The notes: generated by a model not told the origin, from the sequence alone. A stretch of 5,386 bases of DNA from Planctomycetota bacterium (GCA_003669575.1 QWOR01000077.1:1-5386), one strand, 5' to 3'. Shown: positions 1 to 5,008, counted from the stretch's first letter. Numbers and translations are program-made.

Positions 1-451
1 CCGGGTGATCGAGCGGGATGTTCAGAGCCTCGAAGTTGTGGAACTCGTCCTCGATTTCCGGCCCATCGACCGCATCAAAACCGAGCCGCACCATGATCGA
101 CTTGAACTCTTCGATCGTCTGCGAGATCGGATGACGATGCCCCATGCGGAACGGCGTTCCCGGCAGCGTCACATCGAGACCATCGACCACTTTGGTCGGT
201 TGGGCGAGTTCAGCCTGCCGTGCCTCCAGCGCAGCTGTGACGCGGTCTTTGACTTCGTTGAAGCGTTTCCCCAGTGCGGGGCGTTCTGAGACCTCGACCT
301 GTCCGAGCAGGCTTTGCAGGTCCTTGAGCCGCCCCTGTTTCTTCCCAAGAAACTGGATCCGCACCGCCTCGATCCCCGCAGCATCAGTCGCAGCCGCGAT
401 CTCACGGAGGGCGTCGGATTCGTAGAGGGCAAGCTGAGCGAGAGCGTCCAT
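1..451 (-). CDS. pheS: Phenylalanyl-tRNA synthetase alpha subunit, N-terminal part (cut by window edge)
   Basis: PheS forms the alpha2beta2 phenylalanyl-tRNA synthetase with PheT and carries the class II catalytic core that charges tRNA-Phe in the cytoplasm. I translated the minus strand from the ATG at 451-449: the frame stays open for 150 codons to the left edge, against a usual length near 340, so a bit under half is present. Residues 1-85 are helical and charged, as expected of the PheS N-terminal coiled-coil arm that contacts tRNA. Residues 104-110 read GHRHPIS, followed by a conserved block at 124-150 containing GPEIEDEF, HNFEALNIP and a final HP, a clear PheS signature at the start of the catalytic domain. 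No Shine-Dalgarno is visible; the 25 bases before the ATG are pyrimidine-rich on the coding strand. It follows rplT after a 222-bp gap holding a hairpin and a possible promoter. pheT is expected beyond the left edge but is not seen. Confidence 0.96.
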   Translation of the reverse strand, partial: MDALAQLALYESDALREIAAATDAAGIEAVRIQFLGKKQGRLKDLQSLLGQVEVSERPALGKRFNEVKDRVTAALEARQAELAQPTKVVDGLDVTLPGTPFRMGHRHPISQTIEEFKSIMVRLGFDAVDGPEIEDEFHNFEALNIPLDHP

Positions 452-460
452 GGGAAGGCC

Positions 461-509
461 GGAGGGGGGAGGAAGGCCTAGGGGGAATGGCCTAGGGCCT
501 AGGGAATCA
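461..509. repeat. Heptad-periodic repeat tract, GGCCTAG type
   Basis: Read on the plus strand in consecutive 7-base slots, this stretch is GGAGGGG, GGAGGAA, GGCCTAG, GGGGAAT, GGCCTAG, GGCCTAG, GGAATCA. All seven slots begin with GG and three are identical. It lies in what would be the pheS 5' untranslated region, just before the pheS start. CCTAGG is also a palindrome, so each exact unit with its flanking G reads nearly the same on both strands. The function is unknown; a replication-slippage product, a protein-binding array or a translation-leader element are all possible. Confidence 0.6.
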
Positions 510-532
510 GAGAGGCACGCGGAAACAGGCCC

Positions 533-567
533 GTAAGTATCAAGGATCGAGGGGCAAGTGCCAAGGG
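533..567. repeat. Heptad-periodic repeat tract, CAAGG type
   Basis: Five consecutive 7-base slots on the plus strand read GTAAGTA, TCAAGGA, TCGAGGG, GCAAGTG, CCAAGGG. Each has AG at slot positions 4-5, and four have C at position 2. The consensus differs from the neighbouring GGCCTAG tract although the period is the same. It overlaps the candidate pheS promoter. The units are degenerate, so this call is weaker than the GGCCTAG tract. Confidence 0.4.
536..564 (-). promoter_or_regulatory. Candidate sigma-70 promoter for pheS
   Basis: On the minus strand a -35-like TTGGCA (564-559, five of six bases matching TTGACA) is followed by a 17-base spacer and a -10-like GATACT (541-536, four of six matching TATAAT). 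Transcription would begin near 530 and leave a leader of roughly 80 bases. The site lies just past a strong hairpin downstream of rplT, where a separate pheS promoter would be expected. It is a consensus match by eye only and overlaps a repeat tract. Confidence 0.35.
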
Positions 568-616
568 TGGAAATACAGTCCGTGCGAAGTTCAACGGCTT
601 GCCGATACACATAATG

Positions 617-650
617 ACAAACGCCCGGAGTGTTAACTCCGGGCGTTTGT
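617..650 (-). terminator. Perfect hairpin downstream of rplT, probable terminator or attenuator
   Basis: A perfect inverted repeat with 15-bp arms (617-631 and 636-650) encloses a 4-base loop. The stem core is GC-rich (CGCCCGGAGT) and the structure starts 23 bases after the rplT stop codon. On the minus strand the stem ends in GTTTGT and continues CATTATG, so the U-tract is poor for a classic intrinsic terminator. It could terminate the ribosomal-protein transcript, protect its 3' end, or attenuate read-through into pheS. Confidence 0.7.
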
Positions 651-673
651 GAATTCAATTGTCTTCTGACGGA

Positions 674-1054
674 CTAAACCGCAGCAGCGACCTGCAGTTT
701 CGATCCGAGTGCGGTCTTGACGAGTGCACAGACTTCATCGAAGACCTCGGGGCTGTGGATGGCCATTTCGCTAAGGACCTTGCGGTTCAGCGTGATGTTG
801 GCCAGTTCCAGACCGTGGATGAACAGTGAGTAGCGAATACCACGCATCCGGCACGCAGCCGTCAGACGGGTAATCCACAGCTGGCGGAAGTCACGCTTAC
901 GCACGCGACGGTCACGGAATGCATAGCAGCGGTTACGACGGACCAGTTCCTGAACCGATCGCCACAGCTTGCTGCGACCACCTCGCATACCGCGGGCTTC
1001 TTTGAAGATCCGCTTCTTCTTCCTGCGAGTCGCTTTTCCGTAAGAAATACGCAT
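674..1054 (-). CDS. rplT: 50S ribosomal protein L20
   Basis: L20 is a primary 23S rRNA-binding protein needed early in assembly of the large ribosomal subunit. The 126-residue product is very basic and has the family hallmarks: an Arg/Lys-rich N-terminal tail (KATRRKKKR at 7-15), ARGMRGGRSKLWR at 20-32, the core YAFRDRR...KRDFRQLWITR at 44-63, YSLFIHGL at 75-82 and NRKVLSEMAIH at 90-100. The usual length is about 117-120; the extra residues are an alanine-rich C-terminal tail. The ATG at 1054 gives the N terminus expected of L20 and has GGAAGG (1069-1064) nine bases upstream, a plausible Shine-Dalgarno. It follows rpmI after 100 bases, the standard gene order. L20 represses its own operon in several bacteria, and the paired elements in the spacer could take part in that, but this is inference. 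Confidence 0.98.
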   Translation of the reverse strand: MRISYGKATRRKKKRIFKEARGMRGGRSKLWRSVQELVRRNRCYAFRDRRVRKRDFRQLWITRLTAACRMRGIRYSLFIHGLELANITLNRKVLSEMAIHSPEVFDEVCALVKTALGSKLQVAAAV

Positions 1055-1082
1055 GACTGACGACCTTCCGACACTGATCGAG

Positions 1083-1138
1083 GAGCGCTAACGCTCGTGA
1101 GTAATTTGTGAGCACCATCTGAAGATGGTTTGAGAACC
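1083..1138 (-). promoter_or_regulatory. Small hairpins in the rpmI-rplT spacer
   Basis: Three short inverted repeats lie in the 100-base spacer. 1114-1120 pairs with 1123-1129 (ACCATCT/AGATGGT). 1127-1130 pairs with 1135-1138 (GGTT/AACC). 1083-1087 pairs with 1092-1096 (GAGCG/CGCTC). The first two share bases 1127-1129 and so cannot form fully together. In several bacteria L20 binds leader RNA that mimics its 23S rRNA site; whether these hairpins do so cannot be judged by eye. Confidence 0.3.
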
Positions 1139-1154
1139 AGCTCGCAAAAGCTAC

Positions 1155-1358
1155 CTAGTTCGATGGACGCAGAGCTTCGACGATGTAGGCCGCATTGAAG
1201 CCCGTACGGACTCCGTCCTGGCGCAGGCGGCGCTTACGATTACCGCTCTTCTTGCCCATCAGGTGGCCACGATTGGCATTGCGGTGCTTGACCTTACCCG
1301 TGGCGGTTACCTTGAACCGCTTGGCAAGACCCTTGTGTGTTTTTCCAGGCATCGGCAT
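1155..1358 (-). CDS. rpmI: 50S ribosomal protein L35
   Basis: L35 is a small basic protein of the large ribosomal subunit. From the ATG at 1358 the product is 67 residues, close to the usual 64-66. It opens MPMPGKTHKGLAKRFKVT, matching the family start KTHKGAAKRFKVTGSGK, continues GKVKHRNANRGHLMGKKS, and ends in the C-terminal stretch seen after the KRRLR segment in many L35 proteins. The frame is open upstream to 1556, but that extension has no L35 character, so 1358 is preferred; the second ATG at 1352 cannot be excluded. No clear Shine-Dalgarno precedes it. The upstream neighbour is a protein kinase gene 214 bases away, not infC, which commonly precedes rpmI. Confidence 0.96.
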   Translation of the reverse strand: MPMPGKTHKGLAKRFKVTATGKVKHRNANRGHLMGKKSGNRKRRLRQDGVRTGFNAAYIVEALRPSN

Positions 1359-1383
1359 GGCTGTGTTCCAATACAGACTCGGC

Positions 1384-1398
1384 CCCCGGTCCTCGGGG
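1384..1398 (-). promoter_or_regulatory. GC hairpin in the rpmI leader
   Basis: CCCCG (1384-1388) can pair with CGGGG (1394-1398) around a 5-base loop, about 26-40 bases before the rpmI start. A second weak hairpin, CCTGA/TCAGG, spans 1442-1458. Weak promoter-like hexamers occur nearby (TGGCAA and TACAGT, 17 bases apart on the minus strand), but none is convincing. A role in ribosomal-protein autoregulation is possible and unproven. Confidence 0.25.
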
Positions 1399-1486
1399 AA
1401 GCGGAATACTGTAGTCGAAGACTCCCCCGCTTGCCACCGAACCTGAGAGAATTTCAGGCAGAGGTCGCGAAAGCCGTGTTTTCCCC

Positions 1487-1530
1487 GAAAACTCAGACTC
1501 AGACTGGGGTTACGAAGAGAAAAACTCAGA
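1487..1530. repeat. Short direct repeat between kinase and rpmI
   Basis: The 10-mer AAAACTCAGA occurs at 1488-1497 and again at 1521-1530. The first copy is extended by a second CAGACT unit to give ACTCAGACTCAGACT at 1491-1505. No terminator for the kinase transcript is evident in the 1359-1572 gap, so rpmI-rplT may be co-transcribed with the kinase. The repeat's role is unknown. Confidence 0.35.
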
Positions 1531-1572
1531 TCCCAAGCCCTTGTGACACGCCGCAAGTCCTGAAATCCGGTC

Positions 1573-2466
1573 TCACTCTTTCTTTGCGGAACGAAGCCGG
1601 TAACTCGCGTCTTTCAGCGAGTCCACCATCGCCCGGACGGTCGGCCAGCGGTCTCTTGGATTCTGCTCCAGCCCCCGCATAATCGTGTCGCAGACCTGAT
1701 CATCGAGCTTGGGAGCATACTTTCGGATGTCACGCGGGGGCGAATTGATGTGCTGCAGCACACTTTCGAGTGTGTCCCCTGAATCCCACGGGAGATTTCG
1801 CGTGAACATCTCAAAACAGGTCACCGCGTAGGAGAATATGTCGATCCGTTCGTCGGTCGCCTGCCGCTTGATCAGTTCAGGTGCCATGTAATTGGCGGTA
1901 CCTGTGCGGTTCCCTGGTCTCCGATATGGTTCGGTATTGGGGACCACCAGCCCAAAGTCGATCAGTTTGACCACGTCGTCCGTGTCCACGATGACGTTTC
2001 GCGGGCAGAGGTCACGATGGATGTAATTCGCCTTGTGCACCACATCGAGAGCATTCCCCAACTGGATGCAGTAAGAGAGACAGTTCTTCTTCATCCGCGG
2101 GGACTGAGTATCGACAAGGTAGCTCATGCTCACTCCCTCGACGAACTCCATCACCAGAAACTCTTCGTCATCGGTGGTCATGCCAAACTCAAGAGTCTTG
2201 ACGATGTTCGGATGCCGCAAGCTCAGGGAGACTTCCCCTTCGTTCGGACGCTTGAGTCCGAGACTCTGGAACCGCTTATCGAGCCGGGCCAGCCTGACCT
2301 TATCGAGAACCTTCAGGGCGACCGGCCTGTTCCCGATCGTGTCGGTGGCCCGCCAGACTTTCGACATGCTTCCCTGACCAACGCGCCCATGCAGCTCAAA
2401 ACGGCGACGGATATCGACTTTCTCGATTTTCGGCTGTCGGGAAAAGAGCCGCTTGAGGAAGTCCAT
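1573..2466 (-). CDS. Serine/threonine protein kinase with HRDLCPRN catalytic loop
   Basis: This 297-residue Hanks-type kinase would transfer ATP gamma-phosphate to Ser/Thr of unknown targets. Visible motifs in order: glycine-rich loop GQGSMSKVW (30-38); VALK with ATP-anchoring K52; helix-C glutamate, probably E76, in the stretch before RHPNIV (84-89); HRDLCPRN (150-157) with catalytic base D152 and N157; DFG (170-172); activation segment ending GTANYMAPE (189-197); and the conserved late arginine in PRDRWP (270-275). The position after HRDL, normally lysine, is cysteine (C154). The kinase domain fills nearly the whole protein. There is no transmembrane or extracellular sensor domain, so it should be cytoplasmic; the N terminus MDFLKRLFSRQPK is short, basic and amphipathic and might touch the membrane. 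The ATG at 2466 fits the domain start, and no Shine-Dalgarno is seen. It lies between accD and rpmI with its own candidate promoter. Confidence 0.93.
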   Translation of the reverse strand: MDFLKRLFSRQPKIEKVDIRRRFELHGRVGQGSMSKVWRATDTIGNRPVALKVLDKVRLARLDKRFQSLGLKRPNEGEVSLSLRHPNIVKTLEFGMTTDDEEFLVMEFVEGVSMSYLVDTQSPRMKKNCLSYCIQLGNALDVVHKANYIHRDLCPRNVIVDTDDVVKLIDFGLVVPNTEPYRRPGNRTGTANYMAPELIKRQATDERIDIFSYAVTCFEMFTRNLPWDSGDTLESVLQHINSPPRDIRKYAPKLDDQVCDTIMRGLEQNPRDRWPTVRAMVDSLKDASYRLRSAKKE

Positions 2467-2473
2467 GGGGGAT

Positions 2474-2508
2474 CGTTGAGGGTTGAGAGATGAACGTTCA
2501 GGGAAGAC
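2474..2508 (+). repeat. Heptad-periodic repeat tract, CGTTGAG type (kinase leader)
   Basis: Consecutive 7-base slots on the plus strand read CGTTGAG, GGTTGAG, AGATGAA, CGTTCAG, GGAAGAC. The first four share the pattern NGNTNAN. The tract lies 8-42 bases before the kinase start codon. It is mirrored in opposite orientation by a similar tract at 2602-2629, and the two form an imperfect inverted repeat (18 of 21 positions, 2473-2493 against 2610-2630). Confidence 0.5.
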
Positions 2509-2521
2509 TCATCTCGTGTGA

Positions 2522-2552
2522 TTTATACTCGCGGGACGACACAGCATCCCAA
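2522..2552 (-). promoter_or_regulatory. Candidate promoter for the kinase gene
   Basis: On the minus strand a -10-like TATAAA (2527-2522, five of six matching TATAAT) follows a -35-like TTGGGA (2552-2547, four of six). The spacer is 19 bases, longer than the preferred 17. Transcription would start near 2515, giving a leader of about 50 bases that contains only one of the two heptad tracts. The -10 element is the most AT-rich patch in this gap. Confidence 0.35.
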
Positions 2553-2601
2553 GTCGGGGTTGTTCTTGGCGCCCACGCTCAGACCCGGCTCCTGTCTTTC
2601 A

Positions 2602-2629
2602 CTGCACCTTCAACTCTCATCGCTCAACG
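2602..2629 (-). repeat. Heptad-periodic repeat tract, CGTTGAG type (after accD)
   Basis: On the minus strand, starting 7 bases past the accD stop codon, consecutive 7-base slots read CGTTGAG, CGATGAG, AGTTGAA, GGTGCAG. The unit is the same as at 2474-2508 but on the opposite strand. In an RNA reading through from accD the two tracts could pair into a long-range stem. No separate accD terminator is visible. Confidence 0.5.
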
Positions 2630-2636
2630 AGCATTT

Positions 2637-3491
2637 CTACTTCATCGTGCAATAGTCGATCAGCCGGGCGATCTCTGCTCGCAGCTCAGTTCGCGGCACG
2701 ATCATGTCGACGAAGCCATGCTCCAGCAGGAACTCGCTGGTCTGGAACCCTTCGGGCAGGTTTTGCTTCACTGTCGCCTTCACCACGCGTGGCCCGGCAA
2801 AGCCGATCATCGCCTTCGGCTCCGCGATCGTAATGTCGCCCAGTGAGGCGAAGCTCGCCGCCACACCACCCATGGTCGGGTTGGTCAGCACCGAGATAAA
2901 CAGCCCGCCTGCATCGTGGTAGCGGCCCAGAGCTGCGGAAACCTTGCCCATCTGCATCAGTGAGAAAATGCCCTCATGCATACGGGCTCCGCCGCCCGAT
3001 CCGCTCACGATAACCAGCGGCAACTTCAGGCGCGTGGCCTCTTCCACAGCTCGCGTCAGCTTCTCGCCAACAACCGAGCCCATGCTGCCCATGATGAATG
3101 CGGAGTCCGTCAGACCAAAGACTAGAGGACGACCACGCATGTGCCCTTTACCGACCAGGCAGGCATCCCGCAGACCAGTCCGTTTTTGCTCCTCGACCAG
3201 GCGCACCTTGTACGACTTCTTGTCGGTGAACCCGAGCGGGTCAACCGACACCATATCGGGGAACCACTCTTCAAAACTGTCTTCGTCCAGCAGCTGTTGA
3301 ATGCGGTTCTGGCCGGGCACGTAGAAGTGGTGACCACACTCGGGACAAAGTCCGAGGTTCTGTTCCACCTGCTTGCCGAATACCGTGGCGTTACAGCTCT
3401 CGCACTTCACCCATAAACCGTCCGGAACGGGACGTTTGGGACGCAGAGGGGTTGTCGCGGCTTCGTCATTCGCCGGTGAGGCCGGTTGCAT
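2637..3491 (-). CDS. accD: Acetyl-CoA carboxylase carboxyltransferase subunit beta
   Basis: AccD pairs with AccA to move the carboxyl group from carboxybiotin-BCCP to acetyl-CoA, making malonyl-CoA for fatty-acid synthesis. The 284-residue product has the AccD-specific N-terminal zinc ribbon (C30-x2-C33 and C49-x2-C52), preceded by PDGLWVKC where E. coli has PEGVWTKC. The crotonase-like carboxyltransferase domain follows, with DSAFIMGSMGSVVGEKLTRA (129-148), SGSGGGARMHEG (163-174), TNPTMGGVAASFA (203-215) and AEPKAMIGFAGPRV (223-236). All residues expected of a working enzyme appear present. An in-frame TTG at 3506 would add five residues; I prefer the ATG at 3491 because GGAG (3504-3501) lies nine bases before it. 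The ~20 residues before the zinc ribbon are Ala/Pro-rich and unremarkable. It starts 49 bases after the upstream mutase-like gene, so co-transcription is likely. accA is not in the window. Confidence 0.97.
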   Translation of the reverse strand: MQPASPANDEAATTPLRPKRPVPDGLWVKCESCNATVFGKQVEQNLGLCPECGHHFYVPGQNRIQQLLDEDSFEEWFPDMVSVDPLGFTDKKSYKVRLVEEQKRTGLRDACLVGKGHMRGRPLVFGLTDSAFIMGSMGSVVGEKLTRAVEEATRLKLPLVIVSGSGGGARMHEGIFSLMQMGKVSAALGRYHDAGGLFISVLTNPTMGGVAASFASLGDITIAEPKAMIGFAGPRVVKATVKQNLPEGFQTSEFLLEHGFVDMIVPRTELRAEIARLIDYCTMK

Positions 3492-3516
3492 GGGACAGAA
3501 CTCCAAGTCAGGTATC

Positions 3517-3533
3517 GAGCTGCATCACAGCTC
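3517..3533 (-). promoter_or_regulatory. Hairpin between the mutase-like gene and accD
   Basis: GAGCTG (3517-3522) and CAGCTC (3528-3533) form a perfect 6-bp stem with a 5-base loop in the 49-base spacer. No U-tract follows, so it is unlikely to terminate transcription. It could affect mRNA processing or the relative expression of the two genes. Confidence 0.3.
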
Positions 3534-3540
3534 ACCACCT

Positions 3541-4188
3541 CTACATAATGGCCGGTAGCTCGCCAGAGGGCAACCCCCGCCACAGCAGACTCGTGGAAGA
3601 GGGAGGGTCTGTCGCAATGTTTGCTATCGGCAGCGGAGAAATCCTTTCGACCCGCCGCTGACCACAGCCGTTTGGAATCGGCCCGGCCAGGTGAGCTGGC
3701 TCTCCACGCAAGACGCTACTGACCAGAGTTGCAATCGGTTCCGGGGCCACCACAACAAAGGATTCATCTCGTTTGAGCGGTTTCTTCAGGGAGGCTTCCA
3801 CGCGTTCCAGCGCCTCGTCGCACTCCTCACCCTCGGGGGCGCAAACCGACTCGGGCTGGTCTTCCCACTGTCTGTAGACACGGGGATGCTTGCGGCGGAT
3901 GTCACACAGGCACATCCCCTGCCACAGTCCCAAATGCAGATTGGCCAACCCTTCGACCACCTTCACTGGCACGCCGAGGGCGTCACCAATCAGCTGAGCA
4001 GTCGTCGCGGCCGGCTCGGTGGGCGATGCGTAGATCACATCGAACGTCTCTTTTTTGAGCTCATCAATGATGTTCTGAACTTGTTGCTGGCCGATATCGG
4101 TCAGCGGCAGATCAAGACTGCCCTGGATGCGTGACTGCCCATCAAACTCGGTTTCTCCGGGCCGCACGACGAGACGCACTGTCGACAT
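3541..4188 (-). CDS. Histidine-phosphatase (phosphoglycerate mutase) fold protein lacking catalytic residues
   Basis: The 215-residue product aligns by eye with the histidine phosphatase superfamily but has lost its catalytic set. The signature RHGET is RPGET (9-13), with proline at the phospho-accepting histidine. After it, SRIQGSLDLPLTDIG (19-33) is typical of the family. The SPLxRAxxTA motif is SPTEPAATTA (55-64), proline replacing arginine. The E..xGxWEG motif is NLHLGLWQG (83-91), asparagine replacing glutamate. The second catalytic histidine, usually VSHG or AHG, is proline in VVVAPEPI (145-152). Four independent pocket positions are changed while the fold motifs are kept, which suggests a pseudoenzyme with a binding or regulatory role rather than decay. 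The last ~40 residues do not resemble the family's final strand; a late frameshift is possible. Start: ATG 4188 has AAGGAG five bases upstream; the GTG at 4194 lies inside that signal. It follows the rpe stop by nine bases. Confidence 0.85.
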   Translation of the reverse strand: MSTVRLVVRPGETEFDGQSRIQGSLDLPLTDIGQQQVQNIIDELKKETFDVIYASPTEPAATTAQLIGDALGVPVKVVEGLANLHLGLWQGMCLCDIRRKHPRVYRQWEDQPESVCAPEGEECDEALERVEASLKKPLKRDESFVVVAPEPIATLVSSVLRGEPAHLAGPIPNGCGQRRVERISPLPIANIATDPPSSTSLLWRGLPSGELPAIM

Positions 4189-4193
4189 TGTCA

Positions 4194-4199
4194 CTCCTT
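4194..4199 (-). promoter_or_regulatory. Shine-Dalgarno of the mutase-like gene, next to the rpe stop codon
   Basis: AAGGAG on the minus strand (4199-4194) lies five bases before the ATG at 4188 and overlaps the rpe stop codon TAA (4200-4198). Ribosomes ending rpe would sit on this site, which favours translational coupling. It also decides the start, because the in-frame GTG at 4194 is part of the site. Confidence 0.75.
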
Positions 4200-4938
4200 A
4201 AGAGACGTTGCGAGCCGATCGAGCCAGTGCAGCCATGCTCTGGATCGCTTGACCATAGTCCGGCAAATCAAACACCGAACTCCCCGCAACGAACAGATCC
4301 ACCCCAGCCTTGGCAGGCTCCGAGATGGTTTTCGGGCCGATTCCACCATCGATGGAAATCAGCACCTCCGGGCCAAACATGGCCCGGGCTTCAGCAACTT
4401 TCTCAATGGCTCCCGGAATGAAGGCTTGTCCTCCAAATCCGGGCTCCACACTCATGATCAGCACATTGTCACATTCCCCGACGGCCGAACGGACTGCTGA
4501 CACAGGAGTCTTGGGATTGACCGCGAGTCCTGCCAGACAGCCCGCCTGGCGAATTCGCCGCAAAAGCTCCACCGGTTCCGGCACAGCTTCAATATGAAAC
4601 GTGATTATCTCGCACCCGGCCCTGATGTAATCATCGAGGTACCTCGCGGGGTCCGAGATCATCAGGTGAGCGTCAAACAAAGCCCGTGTCAGCGGGCGAA
4701 CCCGCTCAATCAGGAGGGCTCCGTATGAGAGATTCGGCACGAAATGGCCATCCATCACGTCCCAATGCAGGACAGAGGACGTGGCACGGTCGAGCAGTTC
4801 GATCTCTCGACGAAGATTCCCGAAATCGCACTTCAACATGGAAGGTGCGATAACCGGAAGTTGCGGCCGCAGAGCAGCCAGTGACGCCGAAGCGTTCATT
4901 CCAGATTCACAGTGCGACGGAGAGGCGGAGTTCGCCAT
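4198..4938 (-). CDS. rpe: Ribulose-phosphate 3-epimerase
   Basis: Rpe interconverts D-ribulose 5-phosphate and D-xylulose 5-phosphate in the pentose phosphate pathway (and the Calvin cycle where present). The 246-residue product is a TIM barrel with all family landmarks: IAPSMLKCDF (30-39), HWDVMDGHFVPN (58-69), DAHLMISDP (89-97), FHIEA (114-118), GLAVNPKTP (137-145), MSVEPGFGGQ (162-171), ISIDGGIG (194-201) and the phosphate-binding VAGSSVF (217-223). The metal ligands H58, D60, H91 and D197 are present, and D60 and D197 are the catalytic acid/base pair, so it should be active. The N terminus has about 28 residues before the barrel; starting at the second ATG (4899, residue 14) would shorten this to about 15. 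Neither ATG has a good Shine-Dalgarno. It sits just before the mutase-like gene and probably starts the transcript that includes accD. Confidence 0.97.
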   Translation of the reverse strand: MANSASPSHCESGMNASASLAALRPQLPVIAPSMLKCDFGNLRREIELLDRATSSVLHWDVMDGHFVPNLSYGALLIERVRPLTRALFDAHLMISDPARYLDDYIRAGCEIITFHIEAVPEPVELLRRIRQAGCLAGLAVNPKTPVSAVRSAVGECDNVLIMSVEPGFGGQAFIPGAIEKVAEARAMFGPEVLISIDGGIGPKTISEPAKAGVDLFVAGSSVFDLPDYGQAIQSMAALARSARNVS

Positions 4939-4993
4939 CCCAAGAGATTCAGGAGGCCCCCAGCGCGCGGTCGGTGACCAGTCGCGTCCCCGT

Positions 4994-5008
4994 CAGGATG
5001 AGCAGGAT
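4994..5008. repeat. Two-unit 9-bp-period repeat (CAGGAT)
   Basis: CAGGAT occurs at 4994-4999 and 5003-5008, a 9-base period; on the minus strand it reads ATCCTGCTCATCCTG. Only two units are present. I recall ATCCTG-type units recurring in intergenic DNA of various bacteria, but this is from memory and unchecked. It lies in the probable rpe leader. Confidence 0.35.

Noticed and set aside
1068..1080. 13-mer CCGACACTGATCG, also at 5123-5135
   Set aside because: One 13-base match in a window of this size is within what chance allows, and the contexts differ (rplT leader and terminator loop).
1155..1556. 133-residue long form of L35
   Set aside because: The family is about 65 residues and its typical N terminus begins at the ATG at 1358; the upstream extension is just an open frame.
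1263..1682. 139-codon plus-strand ORF across rpmI and the kinase end
   Set aside because: It overlaps two confident genes and an intergenic gap, and the product is low-complexity with no known motif.
2017..2493. 158-codon plus-strand ORF opposite the kinase gene
   Set aside because: It is antisense to a kinase with complete motifs, and its protein has no recognisable domain; it is a shadow of the real gene.
2637..3506. accD starting at TTG 3506
   Set aside because: The ATG at 3491 has GGAG nine bases upstream, while the TTG lacks a comparable signal.
3541..3680. Possible frameshift in the last ~45 codons of the mutase-like gene
   Set aside because: Neither other frame gave a recognisable family ending, so there is no positive support; it remains a caution only.
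3691..4134. 147-codon plus-strand ORF opposite the mutase-like gene
   Set aside because: It is antisense to a well-supported coding frame with a Shine-Dalgarno and has no family character.
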